Positions 8,585-15,353 of a stretch of 64,000 bases of DNA are shown here, piece after piece. The DNA lies in assembly GCF_019635935.1 (NCBI RefSeq), contig NZ_JAHBYN010000001.1, forward strand, positions 1,609,501 through 1,673,500, in the 5' to 3' direction. Origin of the DNA: Parvibaculum sp. (lineage in GTDB: Bacteria; Pseudomonadota; Alphaproteobacteria; Parvibaculales; Parvibaculaceae). The notes under the pieces are model-generated. The model made no database searches and was not told where the DNA came from. It worked only from the letters and a program-made list of their open reading frames with translations. A program made the translations under genes and the position numbers. Position 1 is the first letter of the stretch, and every line of letters begins with the position of its first letter.

Positions 8585-9232
8585 TCAGGCCGGGCGCTCC
8601 GCCGGAGGCACAGCGGCGCGCAAGGCGATGATGGCGGCCTCTGTGCGGTTTCTGACGCCGAGCGATTGAAGGATCGCGTTGACATGCAATTTGACGGTCG
8701 CCACCGATATGCCGAGCACGCGCGCGATTTCCTGGTTGGAACGGCCCTTGCCGAGTTCCTGCAGCACTTCGCGCTGGCGCGGCGTCAGCTTCTCCTGGCC
8801 CGCGGCGATGAAACCGTCCGGCGCTTCGGCAAAGCCTTCCGGTTGCGCCGCCAGCAATGCGTCGGGCACGTAGCGGCCGCCCATGTCGACAAGCCGCAGC
8901 GCATTCTCGACCAGATTGACCCCCAGATTTTTCGGGATGAAGCCCGCGACGCCCATATCCATGATCTCGCGAATGAAGCCCGGCGAACTGCGATCGCTGA
9001 ACACGACGATCTTCGCCGACGTCGCGGCGGCGATACGGCGAACCGCTTCGCGCCCATCCGCGCCGGCAACCTCGACCAGCAGCAATGCCGCGTCGCCCAC
9101 AATCGGCTCTGCCGGCCGATCGGCTTCGGCGCCCGAACGGACTGTCAGTTCCGCACCCGGATGAAGCCGCGAAACGATTGCGGACAAGCCCTCGCAGAAG
9201 ACCGGCTGCTCGCCGACGATCAGAACACGCAT
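8585..9232 (-). CDS. NarL/LuxR-family response-regulator-like protein with degenerate receiver
   Basis: 215 residues. A receiver-like domain (1-~125) is followed by a LuxR/GerE DNA-binding domain: LTPRQREVLQELGKGRSNQE, then IARVLGISVATVKLHVNAIL. The receiver has lost key residues. The acidic pair after strand 1 is VGEQP instead of DD, and the phosphoacceptor position is Glu54 (LLLVEV) rather than Asp; the conserved Ser/Thr and Lys (FIPK) remain. It probably acts without phosphorylation. The ATG at 9232 follows GGAAGGTGGG. The nuclease and M48 genes lie downstream on the same strand and may be co-transcribed. No histidine kinase is adjacent. Confidence 0.85.
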   Translation of the reverse strand: MRVLIVGEQPVFCEGLSAIVSRLHPGAELTVRSGAEADRPAEPIVGDAALLLVEVAGADGREAVRRIAAATSAKIVVFSDRSSPGFIREIMDMGVAGFIPKNLGVNLVENALRLVDMGGRYVPDALLAAQPEGFAEAPDGFIAAGQEKLTPRQREVLQELGKGRSNQEIARVLGISVATVKLHVNAILQSLGVRNRTEAAIIALRAAVPPAERPA

Positions 9233-9600
9233 CAAGATGCCCACCTTCCCCAATCCACCCGATACACCGGAAGCCCGATCCGGCGGCACGGAGGTCCCAC
9301 AACCTCCGCGCGCTTCATGGTGGAGCACACAACTAACATCAACCTTTGAGCGTACAGCTAAATGTTTAGGCGCAAACCGGCATAGACGTAAAGGGGATGA
9401 ACCGCTGTTTTCATCGGCATTCTGCTGCGCGTCACTGCCGCGATCCGTGCTGCAACCGCATTCCGCAACAAGACGGCGTCGCGCCGCGTGACGCCGCTGC
9501 CGCGCCATGTTCTCCGCCGCAGCGGAGATTGCGGCTCCGCCGCCGCTGACGTAGGTTGCGCGACGCGAAGCCGCGCTCTCGCGCGCATCGCTTTCGATGT
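9233..9600. other. Intergenic gap between luxR-type gene and tRNA-Arg
   Basis: No gene is supported in this 368-base stretch. Short open frames on both strands read as arginine-rich shadows. It should hold the promoters of the minus-strand regulator and of the tRNA, but no strong -35/-10 pair was identified. Confidence 0.4.
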
Positions 9601-9677
9601 GGCCCCGTAGCTCAGCTGGATAGAGCATCAGATTCCTAATCTGAGGGTCGTGCGTTCGAATCGCGCCGGGGTCACCA
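9601..9677 (+). tRNA. tRNA-Arg (anticodon CCT)
   Basis: 77 bases including an encoded CCA. The acceptor stem GGCCCCG pairs with CGGGGTC with one G-T. The anticodon stem TCAGA/TCTGA closes the loop TTCCTAA, giving anticodon CCT, which reads AGG. The T-arm contains GTTCGAATC. It lies directly upstream of a phage-type repressor gene, a common neighbourhood for integrated elements, but no integrase or 3'-end duplication was seen. Confidence 0.97.
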
Positions 9678-9761
9678 TTTTTCATGTCGTTACGGAGCGG
9701 ATCCTCCGCCCACGGCCATAAGGGCCGGTGGCGCAACTTTCTTATCGCTGATATAACTTTG

Positions 9762-9799
9762 TTGGTGTCCATAGAACCAAAATACAAAGATATATTTGT
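9762..9799. promoter_or_regulatory. Candidate operators upstream of the phage-type repressor
   Basis: In an AT-rich patch, TTGGT at 9762-9766 is mirrored by ACCAA at 9776-9780, and ACAAA at 9784-9788 by TTTGT at 9795-9799 around an AT-rich centre. Two adjacent inverted repeats ~100 bases before a CI-like gene suggest autoregulatory operators. This rests on symmetry alone. Confidence 0.4.
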
Positions 9800-9895
9800 G
9801 ATTGTCAACAAGAAAACTTGGTACATCCGGTCACCCCTGACTGCAAGCGGCCTGGGCGGCTGCACGCACGCCAAATTTCATTGGCGTTCCGTGCA

Positions 9896-10618
9896 ATGAG
9901 TGTCGCCGAACGCCTGAGTCGGATACGCAAATATCTTGGCCTCTCGCAAAAGGACATGGGGCGGCGCGTCGCCGTGTCGGGCACGACCTGGCAGAACTAC
10001 GAACTCGACAACGCCGCGCCGAACGCTCATGTGCTGGCGCGGCTGTCGGACGAGGGTTTCGACATCAACTGGGTGCTGACCGGCGCCGGCGAGATGCGCA
10101 AGGACGGCGCGCTGGAAACGAAATCGGTCGCGGGCTTCGCCGAGCTGCCCCCGCGCGAGATCGGCCGCGAGAAACTGGCCGGCGGCAATTATGTGCTGAT
10201 CCCGCGCTATGCATTGCGCGCCCTGCCGCGCGAGGGCGGCGCCGCGGCAACGACGATGGAGGACGTGTCGCTGAACGAGGCGCTGGCCTTTCGCCGCGAC
10301 TGGATCGAACGCGAACTGGGCGCCAGGCCCGCCGACCTCATCGTCGTCGAGATGACGGGCGATGCGATGCTGCCGACGCTCGTTCCCGGCGACCTGCTGC
10401 TCGTCGACACCAGCGCGCCGCGCATGCGCGGCGGCGGGCTCTATGCGTTCAACCTCGGCGGCGCGCTGGCCGTGCGGCGCCTGCAGGCGCGGCTCGACGG
10501 CGGCCTGACCGTCTCAAGCGACAATGCCGCGCTTTATCCGCCGGAAGATATTGAGCAGGCGGCGCTCGAGCGGGTAAAGATCGTCGGCCGCGTCGTCTGG
10601 CGCGCCGGCAGGCTCTGA
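9896..10618 (+). CDS. XRE/S24-type repressor with substituted protease dyad
   Basis: 240 residues. An N-terminal helix-turn-helix (RIRKYLGLSQKDMGRRVAVS) is followed by a LexA/CI-like C-terminal domain. In S24 proteins the nucleophile lies in a GDSM.PT motif and the general base Lys in a VKRL motif. Here the motifs read GDAMLPT (Ala157) and VRRL (Arg194), so both catalytic residues are replaced. A VAG-F linker (A79-G80) resembling a LexA scissile bond is present. The protein probably represses without RecA-triggered self-cleavage. The ATG at 9896 is chosen because the HTH begins immediately after it; no clear ribosome site is seen. Confidence 0.85.
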   Translation: MSVAERLSRIRKYLGLSQKDMGRRVAVSGTTWQNYELDNAAPNAHVLARLSDEGFDINWVLTGAGEMRKDGALETKSVAGFAELPPREIGREKLAGGNYVLIPRYALRALPREGGAAATTMEDVSLNEALAFRRDWIERELGARPADLIVVEMTGDAMLPTLVPGDLLLVDTSAPRMRGGGLYAFNLGGALAVRRLQARLDGGLTVSSDNAALYPPEDIEQAALERVKIVGRVVWRAGRL

Positions 10619-10657
10619 CCGCCGCCGGAATTTCAACAGGCAAAGACCGAGAGATCG

Positions 10658-11617
10658 ATGCAAACCGCCACCTTCCCCGCCGACGCAAAACGCGTGCTTG
10701 TCATCAAGCATGGCGCCTTTGGCGACGTGATCCAGGCGGAGGGCGCGCTGCGCGACATCCGCGCCAATCACGCGTACGCCCATATCGCGGTGTTGACCGC
10801 GCCGGCTTATCGCGGCCTGATCGCGCGCGCGCCCTTCATCGACGAGGTGATTGTGGACGCGCGTGCGCCGCGCTGGCGGCTTGACGCGATGTGGCGCCTG
10901 CGCAAGATGCTTCGCGCCGGCCGTTTCGACATGATCTACGATCTGCAGAATTCGTCGCGCACCGCCTTTTATTTCCGCTGGATGCTGAACGGCATCCGCT
11001 GGTCGGGCACTGCGAAAGGATGCAGCCATCCGCACCGCGCGGCGCAGCCGAAAAAAATTCGCACCCTCGACCGCCTTGCCGGACAACTCGCCGATGCGGG
11101 ACTTGAAATCCGGCACACGTTGGAGCCCGACATTTCATGGCTCGCCGACGATGTCTCGGCGCTGCTCGACAAGGCCGGCGCGCGCAAACCCTACATCGTG
11201 CTGGTTCCAGGGTGTTCGACGCGCCATCCGCAAAAACGCTGGCCACACTACGACAGGCTCGCCGCGGCATTGATTGCGGACGGGCACGAAGTCGTATTGG
11301 CGCCGGGCCCGGATGAAATGGAGCTTGCAAAGACAATCCCCGGCATCAAGCTGACCGACACACACGGGCTGCTGAGCTGGTATGAACTCGCGGGCGTTTT
11401 CAAGAACGCGGAATTCGTCGTCGGCAACGACACGGGGCCGAGCCATCTCGCCTCGCATATCGGGACGCCCGGCCTCGCACTCTTCGGATCCTATTCACCG
11501 GCCGAGCGCACCGGCATCGCGCGCGAAAACTTCGGCGTCATCGAAGTCGAGGATCTTTCTGCGCTCACCGTCGAGCGTGTGCTTGCCGAAGTGAAGCGCC
11601 GCCTCGAAGCGGTGTAG
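10658..11617 (+). CDS. Glycosyltransferase family 9 (heptosyltransferase-like)
   Basis: 319 residues. The N-terminal domain starts VLVIKHGAFGDVIQAEGALR, the acceptor-side motif of GT9 enzymes. The C-terminal domain has VGNDTGPSHLASHIGTPGLA, the nucleotide-sugar binding signature, plus LVPGCSTRHPQKRWP. Such enzymes transfer heptose or related sugars from ADP-sugar donors to the lipopolysaccharide core at the inner face of the cytoplasmic membrane. The acceptor cannot be deduced. The gene begins 39 bases after the repressor stop but is probably unrelated to it; no other LPS genes are in the window. Confidence 0.9.
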   Translation: MQTATFPADAKRVLVIKHGAFGDVIQAEGALRDIRANHAYAHIAVLTAPAYRGLIARAPFIDEVIVDARAPRWRLDAMWRLRKMLRAGRFDMIYDLQNSSRTAFYFRWMLNGIRWSGTAKGCSHPHRAAQPKKIRTLDRLAGQLADAGLEIRHTLEPDISWLADDVSALLDKAGARKPYIVLVPGCSTRHPQKRWPHYDRLAAALIADGHEVVLAPGPDEMELAKTIPGIKLTDTHGLLSWYELAGVFKNAEFVVGNDTGPSHLASHIGTPGLALFGSYSPAERTGIARENFGVIEVEDLSALTVERVLAEVKRRLEAV

Positions 11618-11712
11618 GCTTCTTCCATGGCTGCGGACGATCCCGCCGCCCGGGTTGCCAACGAGGCCACACGCGCCCAGAATAACGTTGAACCGGCTGC
11701 GGACGACCCTCA

Positions 11713-12054
11713 ATGTCCCTATTCTCACGATTGCTCGATCATTTGCGCGGCGGCTCCGACGGGCCGGAGCTGCGCCTTGCCGCGCGCATGAACGCGCCGC
11801 TGCTGATTGTCGAGATCGGCGGCTACGCGCACAAGACGCGCGACTGGTCGGCGGGCGGCGCCTGCATCGAGGACTTTGCGGGCGAGACGGATGTCGGCGC
11901 CATGCTGAGCGGGTATCTGCATTGGGCGGGCGACGAGCGCCGGCTTGCCTTCACCGCCGAGACGATGCGCATCGAGCCGGGCGGCGCGCTGGCGCTGCGC
12001 TGGCTCGACCTGCCGCTGGCGCTGCAGCAGGAAATGGAAGCGCTGCTCGGCTGA
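11713..12054 (+). CDS. Small PilZ-like protein
   Basis: 113 residues. RDWSAGGACI (residues ~44-53) resembles the D/N-x-S-x-x-G loop of PilZ c-di-GMP receptors, and the predicted strands after it fit a small beta-barrel. The upstream Arg cluster expected for ligand binding (RxxxR) is not clearly present, so c-di-GMP binding is uncertain. The gene stands between the GT9 gene and an enoyl-CoA hydratase without obvious functional linkage. Hypothetical protein is the conservative alternative. Confidence 0.6.
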   Translation: MSLFSRLLDHLRGGSDGPELRLAARMNAPLLIVEIGGYAHKTRDWSAGGACIEDFAGETDVGAMLSGYLHWAGDERRLAFTAETMRIEPGGALALRWLDLPLALQQEMEALLG

Positions 12055-12148
12055 ACGCGGCAAAACCGGTTGCGCGCCCTTGCGTCAGTTGCGCGAGGCA
12101 GCCGCCCGTATAGGCTTTCGGAAACGAAACCCGTGCGAGGAGGCGCCC

Positions 12149-12976
12149 ATGACCGAAAAAAATGCGACGGCCTACAAAACCCTGATCGTCGAGAAGCGAG
12201 GCGGCGTCGACTGGGTGACGATGAACCGGCCCGACGCGCTGAACGCGATGAACCGCGCGCTGGTCGACGAGCTGCAGGATTATTTCGGGCGTCTTTACAC
12301 GGATCATTCGGTGCGCGTGGTTGTGCTCCGGGGCGCCGGCCGCGCCTTCTGCGCCGGGCTCGACCTCAAGGAACGCGCGAACCGCCCGGAAGACGCCGCC
12401 ACCGGTGCCAGCCCGCAAGCCGGCCTCGTCGCGCAGCGCCGCATCAGCGAAATCGTGATGCGCATGCGCCGCTGTCCGCAGCCGATCGTCTCGCTGGTGC
12501 ATGGGCCCGCCTGCGGCGGCGGCTTCGCGCTGGCGCTTGCTTCCGACATCCGCATCGCCGGCGAGAGCGCGCGCATGAACGCCGCCTTCATCCGCATCGG
12601 CCTGTCGGCCTGCGACATCGGCGTGAGCTATTTCCTGCCGCGCCTTGTCGGCGTGTCGGTGGCGTCGGAACTGATGATGACCGGCCGCTTCATCGATGCG
12701 GCGCGCGCCGAACGCGTCGGCCTCGTTTCGGAAGTGGTGCCGGACGAGAAGCTCGCCGACGCCGCCGCGCCCTATATCGAGGAAATGCTGACGACATCGC
12801 CGCTGGGGCTGCGCCTCACCAAGGAATGCCTCAACATGTCGGTCGATGCCGGCAGCCTGGAAGCCGCGGTCGCGATGGAGGACCGCAACCAGATCCTCTG
12901 CGCACAGACCAACGATTTCCGCGAAGGCATCGGCGCCTTTCTCGGCAAGCGGCGACCGGAATACACCGACAGTTGA
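12149..12976 (+). CDS. Enoyl-CoA hydratase/isomerase family protein
   Basis: 275 residues, the usual crotonase length. The oxyanion-hole motifs are visible: GRAFCAGLDLKE near residue 70 and HGPACGGGFALALASDIRIA near residues 118-137. The crotonase fold hydrates or isomerises acyl-CoA thioesters, for example in beta-oxidation. The catalytic Glu positions of classical ECH are not clear: the region after ARMNAAFIRIGL has no obvious Glu pair, so the reaction could differ. The ATG at 12149 has GAGGAGG 7 bases upstream, which rules out the longer frame. Confidence 0.9.
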   Translation: MTEKNATAYKTLIVEKRGGVDWVTMNRPDALNAMNRALVDELQDYFGRLYTDHSVRVVVLRGAGRAFCAGLDLKERANRPEDAATGASPQAGLVAQRRISEIVMRMRRCPQPIVSLVHGPACGGGFALALASDIRIAGESARMNAAFIRIGLSACDIGVSYFLPRLVGVSVASELMMTGRFIDAARAERVGLVSEVVPDEKLADAAAPYIEEMLTTSPLGLRLTKECLNMSVDAGSLEAAVAMEDRNQILCAQTNDFREGIGAFLGKRRPEYTDS

Positions 12977-12980
12977 AGGC

Positions 12981-13015
12981 AAAGAAAGGCCGCCCCGCCG
13001 GAACGGAACGGCCCT
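12981..13015 (-). terminator. Possible terminator of the outer-membrane protein gene
   Basis: Read on the minus strand, GGGCCG pairs with CGGCC across a G-rich loop and is followed by TTTCTTT. It lies just after the minus-strand stop at 13037 and could also serve the converging hydratase gene. Confidence 0.45.
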
Positions 13016-13036
13016 TCTCCCCCGTAACTTTCGGCG

Positions 13037-13597
13037 TCAGAAACCGAAAACGACCGACAGCGAGAAATCGTCGACATCGACACGCTTTGTCGCGTAATGC
13101 GTCCACTCGCCGCGCAGCGCGACATTGTCGGTCAGGCTGTACTTGCCGCCGAGACCGCCGAGCCAGTCGGTGTTGCGCTCTGTGCCGCCGGCCTTGAGGT
13201 TGACCGAGGCGCGATGGATGCCGCCCTTGGCGAAGACCGAAAACTCGTTGCCGAGCGGCATGGAAAGGATCGCCGAACCGCCCCAGGAATCGATCGAGAC
13301 CTTGGAATTGGGCGCACCGCGCGTCTTGTGACTGCCGAGATCGGCGTAATGCAGCTCGAAGCCGATATACTCGTTGAGATTTGCACCGGCGAAGAGTTTC
13401 CAGGTCAGATCCTCGTCGTCGATGGACGTGTTGACCGGCGTGCCGCCGATCGAACTCGTGACGGTCTTGCCGGTGAAGCCGACGCCCAGACCGCCGCCGA
13501 CATAGAAGCCGGTGCCCGCCGCCTGCGCGCCCGAGGCAACGCCGGCAGCGCCCGCGCAGACAAGCGCGGCGCAAAGTGTTCGTGTTATGGGTTTCAT
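13037..13597 (-). CDS. Outer-membrane beta-barrel protein (OmpA-like barrel)
   Basis: 186 residues. A clear signal peptide (TLCAALVCAGAAGVASGAQA) precedes GTGFYVGGGLGVGF. Alternating strands follow and the protein ends in SLSVVFGF, with the terminal Phe typical of BAM-inserted outer-membrane barrels. The size fits an eight-stranded barrel like the OmpA transmembrane domain or Omp25/31-type surface proteins. No periplasmic peptidoglycan-binding domain is present. The ATG at 13597 starts the signal peptide; an upstream in-frame extension is rejected. Function beyond structural porin-like or adhesin roles cannot be assigned. Confidence 0.88.
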   Translation of the reverse strand: MKPITRTLCAALVCAGAAGVASGAQAAGTGFYVGGGLGVGFTGKTVTSSIGGTPVNTSIDDEDLTWKLFAGANLNEYIGFELHYADLGSHKTRGAPNSKVSIDSWGGSAILSMPLGNEFSVFAKGGIHRASVNLKAGGTERNTDWLGGLGGKYSLTDNVALRGEWTHYATKRVDVDDFSLSVVFGF

Positions 13598-13845
13598 CGG
13601 TGTCCCTCGCTTTTGATTTGCAAACCGTGACTCCCCAGCCACGAGACCGAATATTCCGGCATGCGATTCGCGAGACAATAAAAACCGGTCGCGGGTGTGA
13701 CCGGTTTTCATCGACTGTGACTCACACACAACAATTTCCGGATTTTATGGAAAGGACGTCCGTCTTATGGAAACGACGTGGGCAGACAATCACGGCGCGG
13801 AGGAATTATTTCCTTGCCGCACATGAAACAAAATCCGAATCGCAA

Positions 13846-14271
13846 TCAGGATGCGGGACGCGGCAGCAGGCGGATCGTCGAGGTGCCCTTGGCGAGCACT
13901 TCGCCCGCCGCATCGCGCAACTCGCCTTCGGCGAAGGCGGTGGAGCGGCCGCGCCGCTCGATCCAGGCTTCGGCGATGTGAAGGCCCGGCGCGGCGGGCC
14001 GGAAGAAGCTGATCTTGATTTCAAGCGACATCGGCAGCACCGCGAAACCGGTGGCCGCCATCACGGCGCGCGCCATCGCCGCGTCGATCCAGCCGGTGAC
14101 GAAACCGCCCTGCACCACGCCGCCCGAATGGCACATGCGCATCTCGGCCTTGCATTCGAGCGCGGCGCGGCCCTTTTCGGCATCCATATACAGTGTACGG
14201 ACGATGCCGAGCGCGGCGTTGAGGCCGTCGGCCGCTTCGTCGATCGCGGGCGCGGGCGGGAGGTCGGACAT
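13846..14271 (-). CDS. PaaI-like hotdog-fold thioesterase
   Basis: 141 residues. The hotdog core is visible: HSGGVVQGGFVTGWIDAAMA contains the V-x-G-G-x-x-x-x-x-x-D active-site segment of acyl-CoA thioesterases, followed by EIKISFFRPA and an AEGELRDAAGEVLAKGTST strand. It probably hydrolyses an acyl- or aryl-CoA in the cytoplasm. It is a single gene on the minus strand, divergent from the small secreted protein at 14540; the shared gap holds operator-like repeats. Confidence 0.85.
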   Translation of the reverse strand: MSDLPPAPAIDEAADGLNAALGIVRTLYMDAEKGRAALECKAEMRMCHSGGVVQGGFVTGWIDAAMARAVMAATGFAVLPMSLEIKISFFRPAAPGLHIAEAWIERRGRSTAFAEGELRDAAGEVLAKGTSTIRLLPRPAS

Positions 14272-14350
14272 GGGGCAAAACTCCGGGAATTGGGGATGGC
14301 GAATGCGCGCATCTTAGGCGACGCGGACCCGCCGGCGAGGACCAATTTCG

Positions 14351-14427
14351 GTTCGTGAACGGGCCGGACCCTGTTCACCTGTGAACCGCGAGGCCCCCTC
14401 TGTCACCGTACTGTCAAAAAACTGTCA
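14351..14427. promoter_or_regulatory. Cluster of operator-like repeats between divergent genes
   Basis: Two inverted repeats share the GTTC...GAAC ends: GTTC-GT-GAAC (14351-14360) and GTTCAC-CT-GTGAAC (14373-14386). They are followed by three copies of CTGTCA at 14400, 14411 and 14422, exactly 11 bases apart, so on one face of the helix. The arrangement suits tandem binding by a response regulator. Confidence 0.5.
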
Positions 14428-14454
14428 CAAACGGATTTGGGGGGTGTTTCGGGC

Positions 14455-14488
14455 GGGGATAAGCTGCGGGATAAGTCGAGTTATCCCC
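14455..14488 (+). promoter_or_regulatory. Alternative hairpins in the leader of the 14540 gene
   Basis: TTATCCCC at 14481-14488 can pair with GGGGATAA at 14455-14462 or, through 7 of its bases, with GGGATAA at 14468-14474. The two stems exclude each other, ~50 bases before the start codon. Confidence 0.3.
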
Positions 14489-14539
14489 GGGCGCGGCACG
14501 GCGATTCGGCGGAGGGACGCGAAACCGGGGAGAAGAAAA

Positions 14540-15019
14540 ATGCGGCGGGGATATCTTTTTTGCCTTCTGACGGCGCTTTTTCTTGTCCCCGCCCCGGATT
14601 TCGCCGGACCGGGGATAAAGCCCGCCGCCGCCTCGGACCGCGTGATGAGCGCGGGCGAATACCGCGAGGCGCTGGCCTTCATCGACGGCACCAGGGCGGC
14701 GATGACGGACGCCGAAGCGACACTCGGGGCGGAGGCGCCGCGCGAGGCGGCCCGAAGGGAAGCAGCGGCGCGGCGGGACGACCTCGGCCAGCGCCTCGAC
14801 ATGCTCCGCAGGCTGATGACCGCCGCCGCGCAGCGCGACCGCATCGGCGCGCGCGGCAACCCGAAAAACGGCTTCGTGTCGCCCGAACGCGCCCGCGCCC
14901 GCGACGTGATCGCCCGCGCCGGCGCCATCGAGGACCCATTGCAGGACCTGTGGACGGCATGGTCGCTCCGGGCAAAGGGCGAGACGGCGGCGTTTACGCG
15001 CGCGCCGCTGCCGCGGTGA
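14540..15019 (+). CDS. Small secreted protein of unknown function
   Basis: 159 residues. A signal peptide is visible (GYLFCLLTALFLVPAPDFAGP), followed by a mostly helical, Ala/Arg/Glu-rich body with no recognised domain. Residues ~40-110 (SAGEYREALAFIDGTRAAM through RRLMTAAAQRD) could form a helical hairpin or coiled coil. The ATG at 14540 follows GGGGAGAAG. The gene sits behind an unusual array of inverted and direct repeats, suggesting tight regulation. A periplasmic role is likely; no function is proposed. Confidence 0.7.
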   Translation: MRRGYLFCLLTALFLVPAPDFAGPGIKPAAASDRVMSAGEYREALAFIDGTRAAMTDAEATLGAEAPREAARREAAARRDDLGQRLDMLRRLMTAAAQRDRIGARGNPKNGFVSPERARARDVIARAGAIEDPLQDLWTAWSLRAKGETAAFTRAPLPR

Positions 15020-15039
15020 GGGGTCAGGGGGTAGAAAGG

Positions 15040-15073
15040 TTTTGCGCGCGGAGGCGCGGAGACGCGGAGGAGA
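15040..15073 (+). repeat. Purine-rich GCGGAG repeat
   Basis: The pattern GCGCGGAGGCGCGGAGACGC repeats a GCGNAG unit. The same spacing occurs with GCGAAG and GCAGAG units in the fold-back element at 19089-19419. Confidence 0.6.
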
Positions 15074-15103
15074 AAAGCCTATACCGGCACAGCCCTCCCT
15101 CAA

Positions 15104-15131
15104 CTGTCACCCCGGCGAAAGCCGGGGTCCA
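15104..15131 (+). repeat. REP-like hairpin, left copy
   Basis: Stem CCCCGGC / GCCGGGG (15110-15116, 15121-15127) with loop GAAA, preceded by TGTCA and followed by TCCAT. It is the same element, inverted, as the one at 16934-16965. Confidence 0.8.
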
Positions 15132-15353
15132 TCTGCGATGCCGCATTGCTGCGCGACATCAACCTCAACTGTGGTGACAGTCCGGGTTACAACAGCAACA
15201 ACCGCCCGCACGGGCTGCGGGCAATGCATCAGGAGAGGCCGTGAGATATTCAAGGAACAGGGATCTGCGTCTGCTTAGATCGCTTTAAATTTAAGAAACT
15301 CAATTTTTCCGGATCGCTTGTTATCAACGTATCTGATCTATAGGTGCAACAGC

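Larger units (their letters stand above)
15020..15353. other. Repeat-bearing gap before the kinase gene
   Basis: No gene is supported in these 334 bases. The interval holds a purine-rich tandem-like repeat (15040-15073) and a REP-like hairpin (15104-15131). GC content drops after about 15250, at the approach to the kinase gene. Confidence 0.5.

Noticed and set aside
14400..14427. Possible CRISPR-like array
   Set aside because: Units are 6 bases with 5-base spacers at a fixed helical period, which fits a protein-binding array, not CRISPR.
14455..14488. Possible replication origin (TTATCC-like DnaA boxes)
   Set aside because: Only partial DnaA-box matches, no AT-rich unwinding element and no dnaA, dnaN or repA gene nearby.
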